A stretch of DNA of 15,016 nucleotides from Clostridia bacterium (GTDB taxonomy: Bacteria > Bacillota > Clostridia > Christensenellales > Aristaeellaceae), in contig JAFWBZ010000327.1 in assembly GCA_017537105.1 (NCBI GenBank), positions 1 to 15,016 of the forward strand. The letters are read 5' to 3'. Both the position numbers and the translations under genes were made by a program. A model generated the notes under the pieces. The model did not search any database. It was not told where the DNA came from and saw only the letters and a list, made by a program, of their open reading frames with translations. This document shows, piece by piece, positions 1 to 9,100 of the stretch. Each line of letters begins with the position of its first letter. The first letter of the stretch is position 1.

Positions 1-3000
1 GTGCGGTCGCGGGCTCGGCCGGCGTGCCGGCATCCCCCACCGGCGCGGGCGCGCCATCGCCGTCCAGGATCTCGTCGCCGTTCATGCCGGCAGCCTCCCG
101 GATCATCTGGATTTCGCGGGCATTCATCTTCTTGCCGTTGAGCAGATCGTACAGCACCGGCACTACGAACAGCGTCATCAGCGTGGCGTAGGTCAAACCG
201 CCGATGGACACCACGGCCATGGGCTGCATCATCTCCGCGCCGGTGCCGTGGCCCAGCGCCATGGTGGACATGCCGAGGATGGTGGTCAGCGCGGTCATCA
301 AAATCGGGCGCAGGCGCTGCCGCCCGGCCTCGACCAGGGCGTCGCGCTTTTCCATGCCGGCGATGCGCAGCTGGTTGACGCAGTCGATGAACACGATGCC
401 GTTGTTGACCACCACGCCGGACAGCACCAGGAAGCCCAGCATGGCCACGATGGACAGGTCCATCTTCGTAAGCAGCAGCGCTAGCAGGCCGCCGGTAAAG
501 GCCAGCGGAATGGTGAACATGACGATGATGGGGGACTTGAAGGACTGGAACTGGGCCACCATGATCAGGAAGATCAGCAGCACGGCCACCAGGATCATCC
601 ACACCAGGTCGTCCATGATGCCCATGACGGTCTCGTTTTCGCCGGCCAGCTCGACGCTGTAGCCGGAGGGAATGTCGTATTGCGCAAGATTTGCCTCGAA
701 GGCGTCGCTGACCAGATTGGCGGCGTAGCCGTCCGCAATGGAGAAGGCCACGGTGACCATGCGCCGCTGGGACGCGCGGTGGATGGTGGAGAGGCTCTGG
801 GCATCGAGCACCTCGGAGATGTCGCCGATGCGCACCAGCTTGTCCTCAGTGTCGTTTTCCACCTCGATCTCCAGATCCTGGATCTCCTCGGGGCGCAGGC
901 CGAGGTTGCGGCCCTCGATCATCTGGATGTCCATTTCCTTGCCGTCCAGCGTGATCTTGCCGATCTGCACCTTCTCCATCAGCTTCTGGGCGATGAACTG
1001 GTACACCTGGCCGGTGGTCAAGCCCTGGTTGACGGCCTTTTCCTTGTCCACCACGATGCGCAGCTCGGGCACCGCCTCCTCCAGTCCGTCGCTGACGTCC
1101 GTGACGCCCTCGGTGTTCCGGGCGATCTCCGCCACGTCCACGGCGATGTTCTGCAGGATTTCGATGTCGTCGCCGGTGATCTCCACGGAGATGCCGGAGC
1201 CGGTGAGCATGGAGATGTCCATGGTGCTGGCCTGGGCGGTCAGCTCGGCGTCGTATTTCGCGCCGACGGCCTCGATTTCGGCGGCGATGTCGGTATTCTT
1301 CCGCCCGGCGGATTCATCCACGATGATGTAATAGGAGAAGCCGCCGCCGGAGGAGAGCATGGTCCCAGAGCCGTTCATCAGGCCGATGGACTGCACGCCC
1401 TCGATGGCCAGCATGTCGTTCATGATGGCGGTGGCCTGGGCCTTCTGGTCCCGGTCGGACATCTCGATGTCCGGCACCAGACTGGCGCTCATCTGTCGGG
1501 AGTTGACCTCCGGCATGAAGGAGATGCCCATGCCGGAGACCTGCATGCCGGAGAATACCAGCAGCCCGACGGCCGCGAGCAGCACCAGCGGCTTGACCTT
1601 CAGCACGCCCCGCAGCAGCGCCGTGTAGGCCGACTGGATCTTCGCGAACAGGCGCAGCTTTTTGGGCTTGGACCGGCGCATCAGGAAGGAGGTCATCATC
1701 GGCACCACGGTCATGGCGACCAGCAGGCTGGCCAGCAGCGAGTAGCCGATGGTCAGGCCCATGTCGGCGAACAGGTCGCGGGCCATGCCCTTCACGAACA
1801 CGATGGGCAGGAAGACGCAGATGGTGGTCAGCGTCGAGGACAGCAGCGCGCCGGAGACCGACTTCACGCCCTCCACGCAGGCGCGCAGCAGCGGCACCTT
1901 TTCCTCCCCGTGCAGGCGGTAGATGTTTTCGACGGAGACGATGGAGTTGTCTACCAGCATGCCGATGCCCAGGCTCAGGCCGGACAGCGACAGCACGTTC
2001 AGCGTGATGCCGGAGAAATACATGCACACAAAGGCGATGACCACGCTGATGGGAATGGAAAACGCCACGGTCAGCGTGGGCCGCCAATCCAGCAGGAACA
2101 GCAACAGAATCAGGATCGCCAGCGCGCCGCCGGTGATCAGGTTGTTCAGCACGGAATCGACCACCAGGTCGATGTATTCGCCCTGGTTCATCAGGTCGAC
2201 GATGTGCAGCGCCGGGTCCGACGCCTGCAGCGCCGCCGCCCGGGCGAGGATGGTGTCGGCCACGTCCGCGGTGGAATAGGTGGACTGCTTTTCCAGGGAC
2301 AGCAGTATGCCGTCCTGGCCGTTCAGCTTGGTGAACACGCTGTCGCGATTGTCGGCGAGCTCCACCCGGGCCACGTCCAGCAGGCGCACCTCGTCGATGG
2401 ATTCCAGCCCAAGGTCGAATAGCTTCATGTGCTTCAGCTCGCCCACGGCGCCAAACTTGTTGCCCACGCGCACCAGCACCTGGTCCTCCTCGGCGTCCTT
2501 TACGTAGCCCGCGGGCATGGACAGGTTCTGCGCGCCGATGAGCCCGGCGACCACCTGCACGGTGATCACGCCGTCGAGCCCCGCCTCCTCAAAGGCTTCG
2601 TCCCGCTTTTCGTTGAATTCCTTGCGGGCCTTGGCCAGCTGTGCCGAGGCCTCGTTCAGCGCCTCCTCTGCCTTGGCGAAGGCGCCGCCCATCATGGCCC
2701 GGGCCTTCTCCAGCGCGCCCTTGGCCTCGGAGAGCTTGGTATCCTCGTCGATGCCTTCGATGAAGCCGCCGGGGATGATGCCCTGGCTGAGTTTGTCGAT
2801 CATGCCGTTCATCTGCTCGATGCCGGCATCCATCTGGGCGAGGCCCGCCTGGGCCTGCTCGTACTGGGCGTTCAGCGCATCCGGATCCTGGAGCAGCGCC
2901 ACCGCCTGATCCGCGCCGGATTCCTCCAGCGCCTGGATCTCGCGGTCCAGCTGCGCGATGCGGGCGGAGAGCAGCTCCGCCGCTCCGCCGGACAGGCCGA

Positions 3001-5023
3001 GCTGTTCATCCATGGCGTCGATGGTCTGGGCCAGCTGGTCGATGCGCTCGTCCAGCGCAGCGATGCCGGCCTCCGCGGTGGCGATGAGGGCCTCGGTGTT
3101 TTCATCCCCTGCCCGGAGCGTCTCCAGCGCGGCCAGCTTGGAGGCGTAGCTGGCGTTCAGCGAGGCGATGCGGATGTTCAGCTGGTTGACCGCCACGGTC
3201 TTCTCTGCAATCTGACGGTTCAGGTCGTCCCGCTGCGCCAGGGCGGCGTCGAGCTCCGCCTGCAGCTGAGGGAGCGTGGCCTCGTCCGCCATCGCGCCCG
3301 TCAGCCGGCGCAGCGCGGAGAGCGCGTCTGAATCGCCCTCGCCGGCGCTGGACGCCTCGTTGGAGGGATTCGAAGGCGCGGCGGGGGGCTTTGCCGCGGC
3401 ATTGTCGGGATCACTTTCGCCGGAGTCGCCGGTTCCTGCATCGCTGGAATCGCGGGGTGCGGCGTCGGAAGATGCATCCTTCGGAGTTTCGGAGCCGTCG
3501 CCGGATGCATCCGCGGGGGCCTCGGTCGCATCGTCGGAGGGCGTCGCCACAGGCGCCTCGGTTGAACCGTCAGAGGGCGCTTCAGTCGCATCGACAGATG
3601 GCGCGGCGGAAGGTGCGTCGGTCGTATCGGCGGAAGGCGCGTCGGTCGCACCGTCGGAGGGGGCTTCGGTCGCGTCGTCGGAGGGCGCGGTGGAAGGCGC
3701 GTCGGTTGCGTCGTCGGAGGGCGCCGCCGTGGGAGCCTCGGTCGCCGCGCCGGAAGGCGCCGCCGTGGGATCGGTCTCCGGGCTGGACAGCGCGGAGATG
3801 CGGGCGGTCAGATCGTCGATTTCCGTTTGCAGCGCGTCCCGCTGGGCGACGAGCTCGTCCAGCTCGGCCTGGGTCCTGTCGCGCTCGGCGTGGGTGCTGA
3901 CGATCTCCTGCGCCAGGCTGTCGGTTTCTGCCTGCAGCGATTCCTCGTCCTGCAGGCGCAGATCGCTGATGTAGTCCCGCAGGGCCTGGCGCTGGGCGGC
4001 AAGCTCCTCCCGTTGCGACAGGATTTCCTGCAGCTGCGCGGACAGATCGGGCACATCTCCGTCCTGGAGGGCGGCCAGCTGCTGCTCCAGCTCGGTCTTC
4101 TGCTGCTTGAGGGCCTCCAGCTGCCCTGCGGCCAGGACCAGCGCGGCCTTTTCGCTGTCGGACAGATTCATCGCACGCTCCATCGCGGCGATGGCGGCGG
4201 CGAGGCTCGCCCGCTGGGCCACGAGATCGTCCCGCTGCCGGGTCAGCTCCTCGATGGTGGGGGTGATCTGCTTTTCGCCGTCCTGGATGGCCTTCAGCGC
4301 CTGGTTGATGCGGGAGTTGGCGGTGGCCCTGGCGTTGGCGAGCTGCCTGCGGCCGTTGGAGAGCTGCGCCTGCCCCTCGTTGAGCTGCCGCTCCACCTTA
4401 GACAATTCCTCGTCCAGTTCCTCAAGGATGGCGCTGTTCAGCACGTCGATGCGGCTCTGCTCGATGGTCACGTCCACCTCCTGTTCGATGACGCCGGAGG
4501 CGTTGGCGGAGGCCACACCGTTGAGGGCCTCGAAGGAGGGCACAAGCTCGTCCGCCACGTAGTCGGACAGCTCCAGGATGTCCATGTCGTCCCGGGTGAC
4601 GGAGAGGATCGCCACGGGCAGCATGTCCGGGTTGAGCTTCAGCGCCACGGGAGCGCCGATATCGTCGTCCCAGGTGCCCTTGAGCTGGTCCAGCTGTGCG
4701 GAGATCTCGATCAGCGCGGTGTCCATGTTCGCGCCGTCGTTGAACTGCATGATGACCACGGAGACGTTGTCCCGGGATTGGGAGGTGATCTTTTTGACGT
4801 CCGTCAGCGTGGCAAAGGAGGCCTCCATCGGCCGCGTAATCTCGCCCTCCACCTGCTCCGGCGTCGCACCAGGATAGGGGGTGTACACCACCACGTAGGG
4901 AAGGTTCATGCTCGGCAGCAGGTCGGTGGTCATGTGCTGAAAGGAGATGTACCCCAGCACCAGCACCAGCAGGATGCCGACGATGATCGTATAGGGCTTC
5001 TTGACGGAAAGCTTGGACAGCAT
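1..5023 (-). CDS. RND (AcrB/HAE1-type) efflux transporter with giant coiled-coil insert, 3'-truncated by window edge
   Basis: Proton-driven exporter of the RND superfamily in the cytoplasmic membrane; substrate unknown. The frame is open from ATG 5021-5023 to the window edge (1674 codons, no stop seen), against about 1030-1070 residues for AcrB or B. subtilis SwrC. Starts MLSKLSVKKPYTIIVG, with TM1 at about residues 9-30 and then a normal porter start (LLPSMNLPYVVV, PYPGATPEQVE). At about residue 195 the canonical fold is interrupted by about 610 residues: a coiled-coil arm (195-410), an AP/T/S/D/E linker (411-566) and a second arm (573-806). It resumes with AGLDGVITVQVVAGLIGAQN, matching the AcrB helix before the funnel domain. 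TM2-TM6 begin near 950; the TM4 relay reads GMLVDNSIVSVENI (D1025, N1026). The second half is regular (TM7 near 1470; LSGVVVNNGIVFID in TM10), and the visible tail is Ala/Pro/Gly-rich. A GGGGAGG site 7 nt before the ATG supports the start. No membrane fusion protein gene is visible. Family call is firm; the insert's role is inference. Confidence 0.95.
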   Translation of the reverse strand, partial: MLSKLSVKKPYTIIVGILLVLVLGYISFQHMTTDLLPSMNLPYVVVYTPYPGATPEQVEGEITRPMEASFATLTDVKKITSQSRDNVSVVIMQFNDGANMDTALIEISAQLDQLKGTWDDDIGAPVALKLNPDMLPVAILSVTRDDMDILELSDYVADELVPSFEALNGVASANASGVIEQEVDVTIEQSRIDVLNSAILEELDEELSKVERQLNEGQAQLSNGRRQLANARATANSRINQALKAIQDGEKQITPTIEELTRQRDDLVAQRASLAAAIAAMERAMNLSDSEKAALVLAAGQLEALKQQKTELEQQLAALQDGDVPDLSAQLQEILSQREELAAQRQALRDYISDLRLQDEESLQAETDSLAQEIVSTHAERDRTQAELDELVAQRDALQTEIDDLTARISALSSPETDPTAAPSGAATEAPTAAPSDDATDAPSTAPSDDATEAPSDGATDAPSADTTDAPSAAPSVDATEAPSDGSTEAPVATPSDDATEAPADASGDGSETPKDASSDAAPRDSSDAGTGDSGESDPDNAAAKPPAAPSNPSNEASSAGEGDSDALSALRRLTGAMADEATLPQLQAELDAALAQRDDLNRQIAEKTVAVNQLNIRIASLNASYASKLAALETLRAGDENTEALIATAEAGIAALDERIDQLAQTIDAMDEQLGLSGGAAELLSARIAQLDREIQALEESGADQAVALLQDPDALNAQYEQAQAGLAQMDAGIEQMNGMIDKLSQGIIPGGFIEGIDEDTKLSEAKGALEKARAMMGGAFAKAEEALNEASAQLAKARKEFNEKRDEAFEEAGLDGVITVQVVAGLIGAQNLSMPAGYVKDAEEDQVLVRVGNKFGAVGELKHMKLFDLGLESIDEVRLLDVARVELADNRDSVFTKLNGQDGILLSLEKQSTYSTADVADTILARAAALQASDPALHIVDLMNQGEYIDLVVDSVLNNLITGGALAILILLLFLLDWRPTLTVAFSIPISVVIAFVCMYFSGITLNVLSLSGLSLGIGMLVDNSIVSVENIYRLHGEEKVPLLRACVEGVKSVSGALLSSTLTTICVFLPIVFVKGMARDLFADMGLTIGYSLLASLLVAMTVVPMMTSFLMRRSKPKKLRLFAKIQSAYTALLRGVLKVKPLVLLAAVGLLVFSGMQVSGMGISFMPEVNSRQMSASLVPDIEMSDRDQKAQATAIMNDMLAIEGVQSIGLMNGSGTMLSSGGGFSYYIIVDESAGRKNTDIAAEIEAVGAKYDAELTAQASTMDISMLTGSGISVEITGDDIEILQNIAVDVAEIARNTEGVTDVSDGLEEAVPELRIVVDKEKAVNQGLTTGQVYQFIAQKLMEKVQIGKITLDGKEMDIQMIEGRNLGLRPEEIQDLEIEVENDTEDKLVRIGDISEVLDAQSLSTIHRASQRRMVTVAFSIADGYAANLVSDAFEANLAQYDIPSGYSVELAGENETVMGIMDDLVWMILVAVLLIFLIMVAQFQSFKSPIIVMFTIPLAFTGGLLALLLTKMDLSIVAMLGFLVLSGVVVNNGIVFIDCVNQLRIAGMEKRDALVEAGRQRLRPILMTALTTILGMSTMALGHGTGAEMMQPMAVVSIGGLTYATLMTLFVVPVLYDLLNGKKMNAREIQMIREAAGMNGDEILDGDGAPAPVGDAGTPAEPATA
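3331..3793 (-). repeat. Degenerate low-complexity repeat (AP/T/S/D/E-rich linker) inside the RND gene
   Basis: About 155 codons at the middle of the RND insert consist almost only of Ala, Pro, Thr, Ser, Asp, Glu and Gly, with recurring units such as SDDATEAP, SDGATDAP and SVDATEAP. The matching DNA is a degenerate tandem array of GC-rich units. It sits between two coiled-coil arms, as expected of a flexible, extended, possibly glycosylated or wall-crossing linker at the hairpin tip. The composition is seen directly; the linker role is inferred. Confidence 0.85.
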
Positions 5024-5062
5024 TTTAGAGCCTCCCCGGAGAGAACAATTATCTATATTATA
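5024..5062 (-). promoter_or_regulatory. Promoter -10 and ribosome binding site of the RND gene
   Basis: On the minus strand a perfect TATAAT lies at 5057-5062 inside an AT-rich stretch, about 34 bases before the ATG. A GGGGAGG Shine-Dalgarno follows, 7 nt from the ATG. No convincing -35 hexamer is visible at 16-18 bp (the best, TTCAAT, is at 19 bp), so the promoter may be weak or activator-dependent. Confidence 0.55.
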
Positions 5063-5086
5063 TTCTATGTCGGATGTATGAATTGA

Positions 5087-5134
5087 AGATAAACAAACCC
5101 GCCCAAACCAATCTTAGCCAGACGGCAGGCGGGT
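5087..5134 (-). terminator. Possible terminator between the C_GCAxxG gene and the RND gene
   Basis: Read on the minus strand, ACCCGCC (5134-5128) pairs with GGCGGGT (5103-5097) across a 24-nt loop, and the T-rich run TTGTTTATC follows. The 7-bp GC-rich stem lies about 45 bases after the stop of the small redox protein gene and before the RND -10 box. The loop is long, so this is a moderate call. A weaker AGGG/CCCT stem followed by six Ts overlaps the stop codon of the same gene at about 5172-5187. Confidence 0.4.
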
Positions 5135-5178
5135 GTCAATGCACCGGAGACTCGTTTAACCCAATCTGCAAAAAAGGG

Positions 5179-5634
5179 TCAGGCCCTGCCTTCGGCAAGC
5201 AGCTCGTCCAGCAGGCGTGCGGCTTCCGCGACCAATTCAGGGCAGGGCCGCTTTTGATAGTAGCTTTCGCTGCGCTCGGAGGGGTCGGTCCGGGGGACGA
5301 CACCCGCGCCGGTGAGCAGCTCCCGGCAGAGGATGCTCCCCTCGGCGTCCCGAAAGCGCCGGGCGAATTCCTGCACTCGGGCGTAGTGGGCCTTTTTGGC
5401 GGGAAAGTCGCCGGGTTCGGTCCAGCCTTCGACGAGCCCCAGGACCATGAGCGCACCGGAGACGGCGCCGCACACCTCCCGCAGCCCGCCCAGGCCGCCG
5501 CCAAAGGAGGCAGAGACGCGCATGGCGGTGGCCCGGTCCAGCCCGGTGATGTCTCCGAAGGCGCACAGCACGGCCTGGGCGCAGGTCATGCCGGAGAGAA
5601 AGTTCTGCCTTGCCATTGCGGCGTGCTCGATCAT
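5179..5634 (-). CDS. C_GCAxxG_C_C family putative redox protein
   Basis: Small cytoplasmic protein (151 residues) of the C_GCAxxG_C_C family, described as probably redox-active because of its conserved cysteines; its true substrate is not established. The family pattern is complete: C18 in the TCAQAV segment, a glycine-rich stretch (SFGGGLGG) leading to C55-GAVSG, C103 in ILCREL and C131 in RPCPEL. There is no signal peptide or membrane segment. The ATG at 5634 is chosen because AGGGGG lies 8 nt upstream; an in-frame GTG at 5652 would place that site inside the gene. It has its own promoter and stands alone, upstream of and co-directional with the RND gene, with a possible terminator between them. 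The family call is firm and the function is not. Confidence 0.88.
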   Translation of the reverse strand: MIEHAAMARQNFLSGMTCAQAVLCAFGDITGLDRATAMRVSASFGGGLGGLREVCGAVSGALMVLGLVEGWTEPGDFPAKKAHYARVQEFARRFRDAEGSILCRELLTGAGVVPRTDPSERSESYYQKRPCPELVAEAARLLDELLAEGRA

Positions 5635-5663
5635 GGCCGATTCCCCCTGCACAATTTGGGATC

Positions 5664-5693
5664 ATTATAGCATGCGGGCAGGCGGCGGCGCAA
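5664..5693 (-). promoter_or_regulatory. Promoter of the C_GCAxxG_C_C gene
   Basis: On the minus strand TTGCGC (5693-5688) and a perfect TATAAT (5669-5664) are separated by 18 bp, about 30 bases before the ATG at 5634. The -10 is perfect and the -35 matches only its TTG core. Confidence 0.55.
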
Positions 5694-5815
5694 GGCCGGG
5701 CCGCGCGGGCCGCGGCGACAAATAACATTTCTGATACAGACGGGGAAAAGCTCGGCGCACTTGCGACCAACGCTGTCAACCTTGAACATGGATTAACAGA
5801 TCGGATCTGAACCTA

Positions 5816-5848
5816 TCCGTAGGGGCGATCATCAAGCGCCCGCTTCAT
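5816..5848 (-). repeat. Putative dispersed repeat element (GGGCG...CGCCCCTACGG type)
   Basis: The minus strand reads GCGGGCGCTTGATGATCGCC followed by CCTACGG, a small hairpin with GGGCG and CGCCC arms. From memory, short elements ending in CGCCCCTACGG are scattered between genes in many gut Firmicutes. There is a single copy here, so repetition is not shown by this window. Confidence 0.45.
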
Positions 5849-5942
5849 TTTCATTTGACAGTATTGCCCTACGACGGGGTTGCGCTTGAAGCGCTGCCTG
5901 ACAAACGTCAATTTGTGGGATGTATGTGGCAGGCGGGGCGTA

Positions 5943-5983
5943 CAGATCCTTCGACTTCGCTGCGCTCCGCTTAGGATGACAGG
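5943..5983 (+). repeat. Putative dispersed repeat (GATCCTTCGACTTCGCTGCG... type)
   Basis: The segment begins GATCCTTCGACTTCGCTGCG, runs on through CTCCGCTTAGGATGACAG, and folds on itself through ATCCT/AGGAT and GCGCTCC-like arms. I recognise it as a motif that recurs in intergenic DNA of very many bacterial genomes; its chance translation (VILSGAQRSRRI) appears in databases as spurious proteins. Only one copy lies in this window. Confidence 0.5.
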
Positions 5984-6115
5984 GCTTACCCGGGAGGATT
6001 GCACCCAAGTATATGTCTATCGGTGCCCCTGCAGCGGGAAAAAGCGCAACATAGTGGTGGGGCTTACCCTCAAGTGGCGGGCCAAGCCGCTGCTCAGGGT
6101 CTGACAGGGCATATC

Positions 6116-6159
6116 ACATGGCAACAGGGACGGTTGATCAACTGTCCCTGTTGCCATGT
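6116..6159. repeat. 44-nt near-perfect palindrome downstream of the secreted-protein gene
   Basis: The arms 6116-6137 and 6138-6159 are reverse complements at 21 of 22 positions, with no spacer; the exception is a G that could form a G-U pair in RNA. The centre is TTGATCAA and the outer arm is ACATGGCAACAGGGAC. It lies 12 nt beyond the TAA of the minus-strand gene, so it may act as transcription terminator or mRNA-stabilising hairpin. There is no T-tract on either side, unlike a standard intrinsic terminator, so a REP-like or mobile repeat is equally possible. Confidence 0.75.
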
Positions 6160-6171
6160 TGTATCCGATGC

Positions 6172-9100
6172 TTACTTGCGCCTTGCCGCTTCGATCCGGT
6201 ACCGCCCCTTCTGCTTGAACAGAACGCGGGTGTGCACCTTCTCGATTGCCGGGTCCATGGATTCCAGCTTTCCATCGAAGGAATCGATGATCAGCAGATC
6301 CTTGGCTCTGAGATCCTCGCGGCGGGTGACGCTCGAGCGATAGCCGACCACCGTGACAAAGTGGCGGCTTCCCGGATGGGTGATCGCCTCAACCATCAGG
6401 ATCTGCGGCACGCCCGCGCTGAGTAGATCGTACAGGCGGGCCATCATGTTGTTGGCGCTCGCGTATTTTTCCGTGGAATACTTGAGCTTTTTGCTCGTTC
6501 TGTATCTGCCCCTGGCGTAGGACAGGCTCACATTGGGAACATTGTCCACCAGGCAGTACACATAGTAGTTGGCGAAGCCCAGGCAGTATCCGCTGTATTT
6601 GCCGGTTCCGTTCGGCGATGTGCAGATATAGTTGAGAACCTTGCCCTCGTAGGATATGGGATCGAGGGGCGTGTTGACCACCTTGAACACCTCGCCCCTG
6701 TAGGAGGCGAGCTTCATTTCAGGCGCCCAGCCCACGCGGAACCATCCCTTCGCGCAGCCGTAATCAAAGGCCCTGCTGCCCCAGGGCGCGTGCGCGGCTT
6801 CAATCGCGCAGCTGTCAAAGGCGCTGTTCGCAATGGAGGTCAGCGAAGCGGGGAGCGTGATCTCCCTCAGCCCAGATCTCGCAAAGGCCTTTTCACGAAT
6901 AACGGCGATGCCCTCGGGAACAACCAGCGCTGTGATGTCGGCGTTGCCAGTGAACGCGCCTGCGGCGATCTCAGTCACCGGCACGCCCTCGATCCTTGAG
7001 GGCATGACTACGCTGCCGCCGGGTCCCGTGTAGCCCGTAATGATGCATGTGCCGCCGGAAATCGTGTAGTCAAAATCGCTGGCGCTGGGCTTTACCACCC
7101 GCACCGTGCATGCGGCGGTGATGCCGGCATCCTGGTTCGAAACGACCGTAATCCTGGCCGTGCCTTCGCCGACGGCGGTTACACAGCCGACTTGATCGAT
7201 GATGGCCACCTGAGGGTTGTCAGAGCTGAACGTCAGGTCGTCCATGCTCACGCCGTCCGCGTCGATCCTGACCTGCAGCATCTGGCTTTCCGAAATATCG
7301 AGCGTTACCGTGCTCTGCGGGAACGCCAGCCCGCCGGGATCATCGGTCACCTGAACGCTGCATTCGGCCACACAGGCGCTGTTGCCGTTTGCGGTCGCGG
7401 TGATCAGCGCATTGCCGACGCCCACGGCCTTTACAATTCCGCCATTGACCGTGACCAGCGAGGGATCGCTGCTCCACCAGGTCACGCTGTGGTCGCGCGC
7501 GTTTCTCGGCTGAACCTGTGCGGCCAGCAGATAGGGATCGCCCTTCCGCAATGCGATGTGGCTCGCGTTTATGGAGATGCCCTTAACCGACGCCGTTCCG
7601 GAGACGATCGTCAGATTGTAGGTCGCCTTCTTGCCGTTGTGGGTCTTGGCGGTGATCTTCACATTGCCCTCGCGGATGCCGGTTACAACGCCGTCGCCGG
7701 TAATGGTGGCGCGCTTCGAATTGCTGGTGGACCAGGACACGGTCGTCATGCTGGCGGCGGGCGAAAGTCTATAGCCAATCGCCATCTCTTCGCCCACGCT
7801 GAGCCTGTTGCCCGGCGCCGTCAGGGCGATCGATTTCGGCGCGCCCATCGATTTCACGCTGACGCTTGCGGAAAGGCCGTTCCAGGTCCTTATGGTGATG
7901 GTCGCAAATCCGGTCTTTACCGCCTTCAGCTCGCCGCTGGCAGAAACGGTCACGACCTTCTTGTTGCTGGTGATGAAGCTGCAGGCATTCGCGCATTCGC
8001 TGTAGCCCTCCGCGGTGACGGCATAGTCCAGCTTCTGCTTCTGGCCAACGGGGATCACCACAGGCTCTGAATTCGCGGTGATCTGCGTCGGCGCGGCCTT
8101 GACGGTGATCTGGCAGCTCGCGCTCAGCCCGTTGTAGGTCTTTACGGTCAGCGTGGCAGCGCCGATTGCGCAGGCGGTCACCCTGCCGCCCTCCACGGTG
8201 AAGACCGCCTCGTCGTTGCTCTGCCAGGTCAGACCGCCGCCGGCGTTCTTCGAAAACGTCACCTTCGGTGCCCACACCTGGCCGACGCCCAGCACGACAG
8301 AGGACGCGCTCAGCTTGATGCCGGTGGGCCGTTTCTTTACCGTGATGGTCACGGTCACTTTCTTTTTATTGTAAGTGGAAACGGTGATCTTCGCCTTGCC
8401 CGCCTTCTTCGCGGTGATCAGGCCGTTGGCGTTCACCGCGGCGATCTTCGGGCTGTTGCTCTTGTAGCTGAAGTGGGACGCGCTGCCCTCGGGGATGGTC
8501 GGCACGAGCTGGAATGTCTCGCCCACGCCCATCGTGCGCGAGCCGGTGTTGAGCGCGATGCCCGAGGGGGCGTTCATTACCACGAGCTCCTGCGTCGCGT
8601 CGATGCCGTTGTAGGCCTCCACGAGCAGCGTCGTCCGCCCGGCCTTGCGCCCGGTGACGCTGCCTGCGCTTGTGATGGTGGCGATGGCGGCATCGCTGCT
8701 GTAATACCTTAGCTTGGCGCATGCGCCGGCGGGCTCGACCGTCGGCCTGAGGGCGCAGCTTTCCCCGGCGCCCAGCGTCAGCGTCGGCGCGGAAAAGCTG
8801 ATTCTCTGCGGCTCCGCCAGCACCGTGATGACGCACTTCGCCTTCTTGCCGTTGAAGGTTTTGACCGTCAGCGTGGTTTTGCCCGGCTGCATGGCCTGCA
8901 GCATGTTCACGCCGTCGAACCGGACGATGCCCGGATTGCTGTCGGTCCACCGCAATTGAGAGGCGGTGCCGCCGGGCAGCTTGACCGAGAGATTGGCGCG
9001 CTCCGTCACCCCAAGGGTCAGCTTGCTGCTGCTGAGCGTGACCTTCTTCGGCGCGTTCTTCACGTTCACCTCGAACGTGGCCGTCTGGCCGTTCTTCGTG

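Larger units (their letters stand above)
5694..6115. other. Non-coding intergenic region with repeat-like elements
   Basis: About 420 bases lie between the promoter of the redox protein gene and the palindrome after the large secreted-protein gene. No frame here has a believable start, ribosome binding site or protein family. The visible content is two dispersed-repeat-like elements (annotated separately), a 13-nt perfect palindrome CAGATCGGATCTG at 5797-5809, and a repeated GGGCTTACCC (around 5982 and 6060). I see no RNA gene or riboswitch. Confidence 0.6.

Noticed and set aside
3276..3974. Ser/Ala/Glu repeat protein on the plus strand (EGASVASSEGA-like)
   Set aside because: It is the complementary reading of the low-complexity tract of the RND gene, whose minus frame is continuous with conserved sequence on both sides.
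680..5086. Long plus-strand frames (680-2422, 2429-3331, 3827-5086) opposite the RND gene
   Set aside because: They are antisense to a gene with unmistakable RND motifs; their products are rich in His, Asp, Gly, Val and Leu without family features, the usual result of few stops opposite a GC-rich gene.
5813..6004. Small minus-strand frame containing VILSGAQRSRRI
   Set aside because: This is the chance translation of a dispersed intergenic repeat, not a conserved protein; no ribosome binding site.
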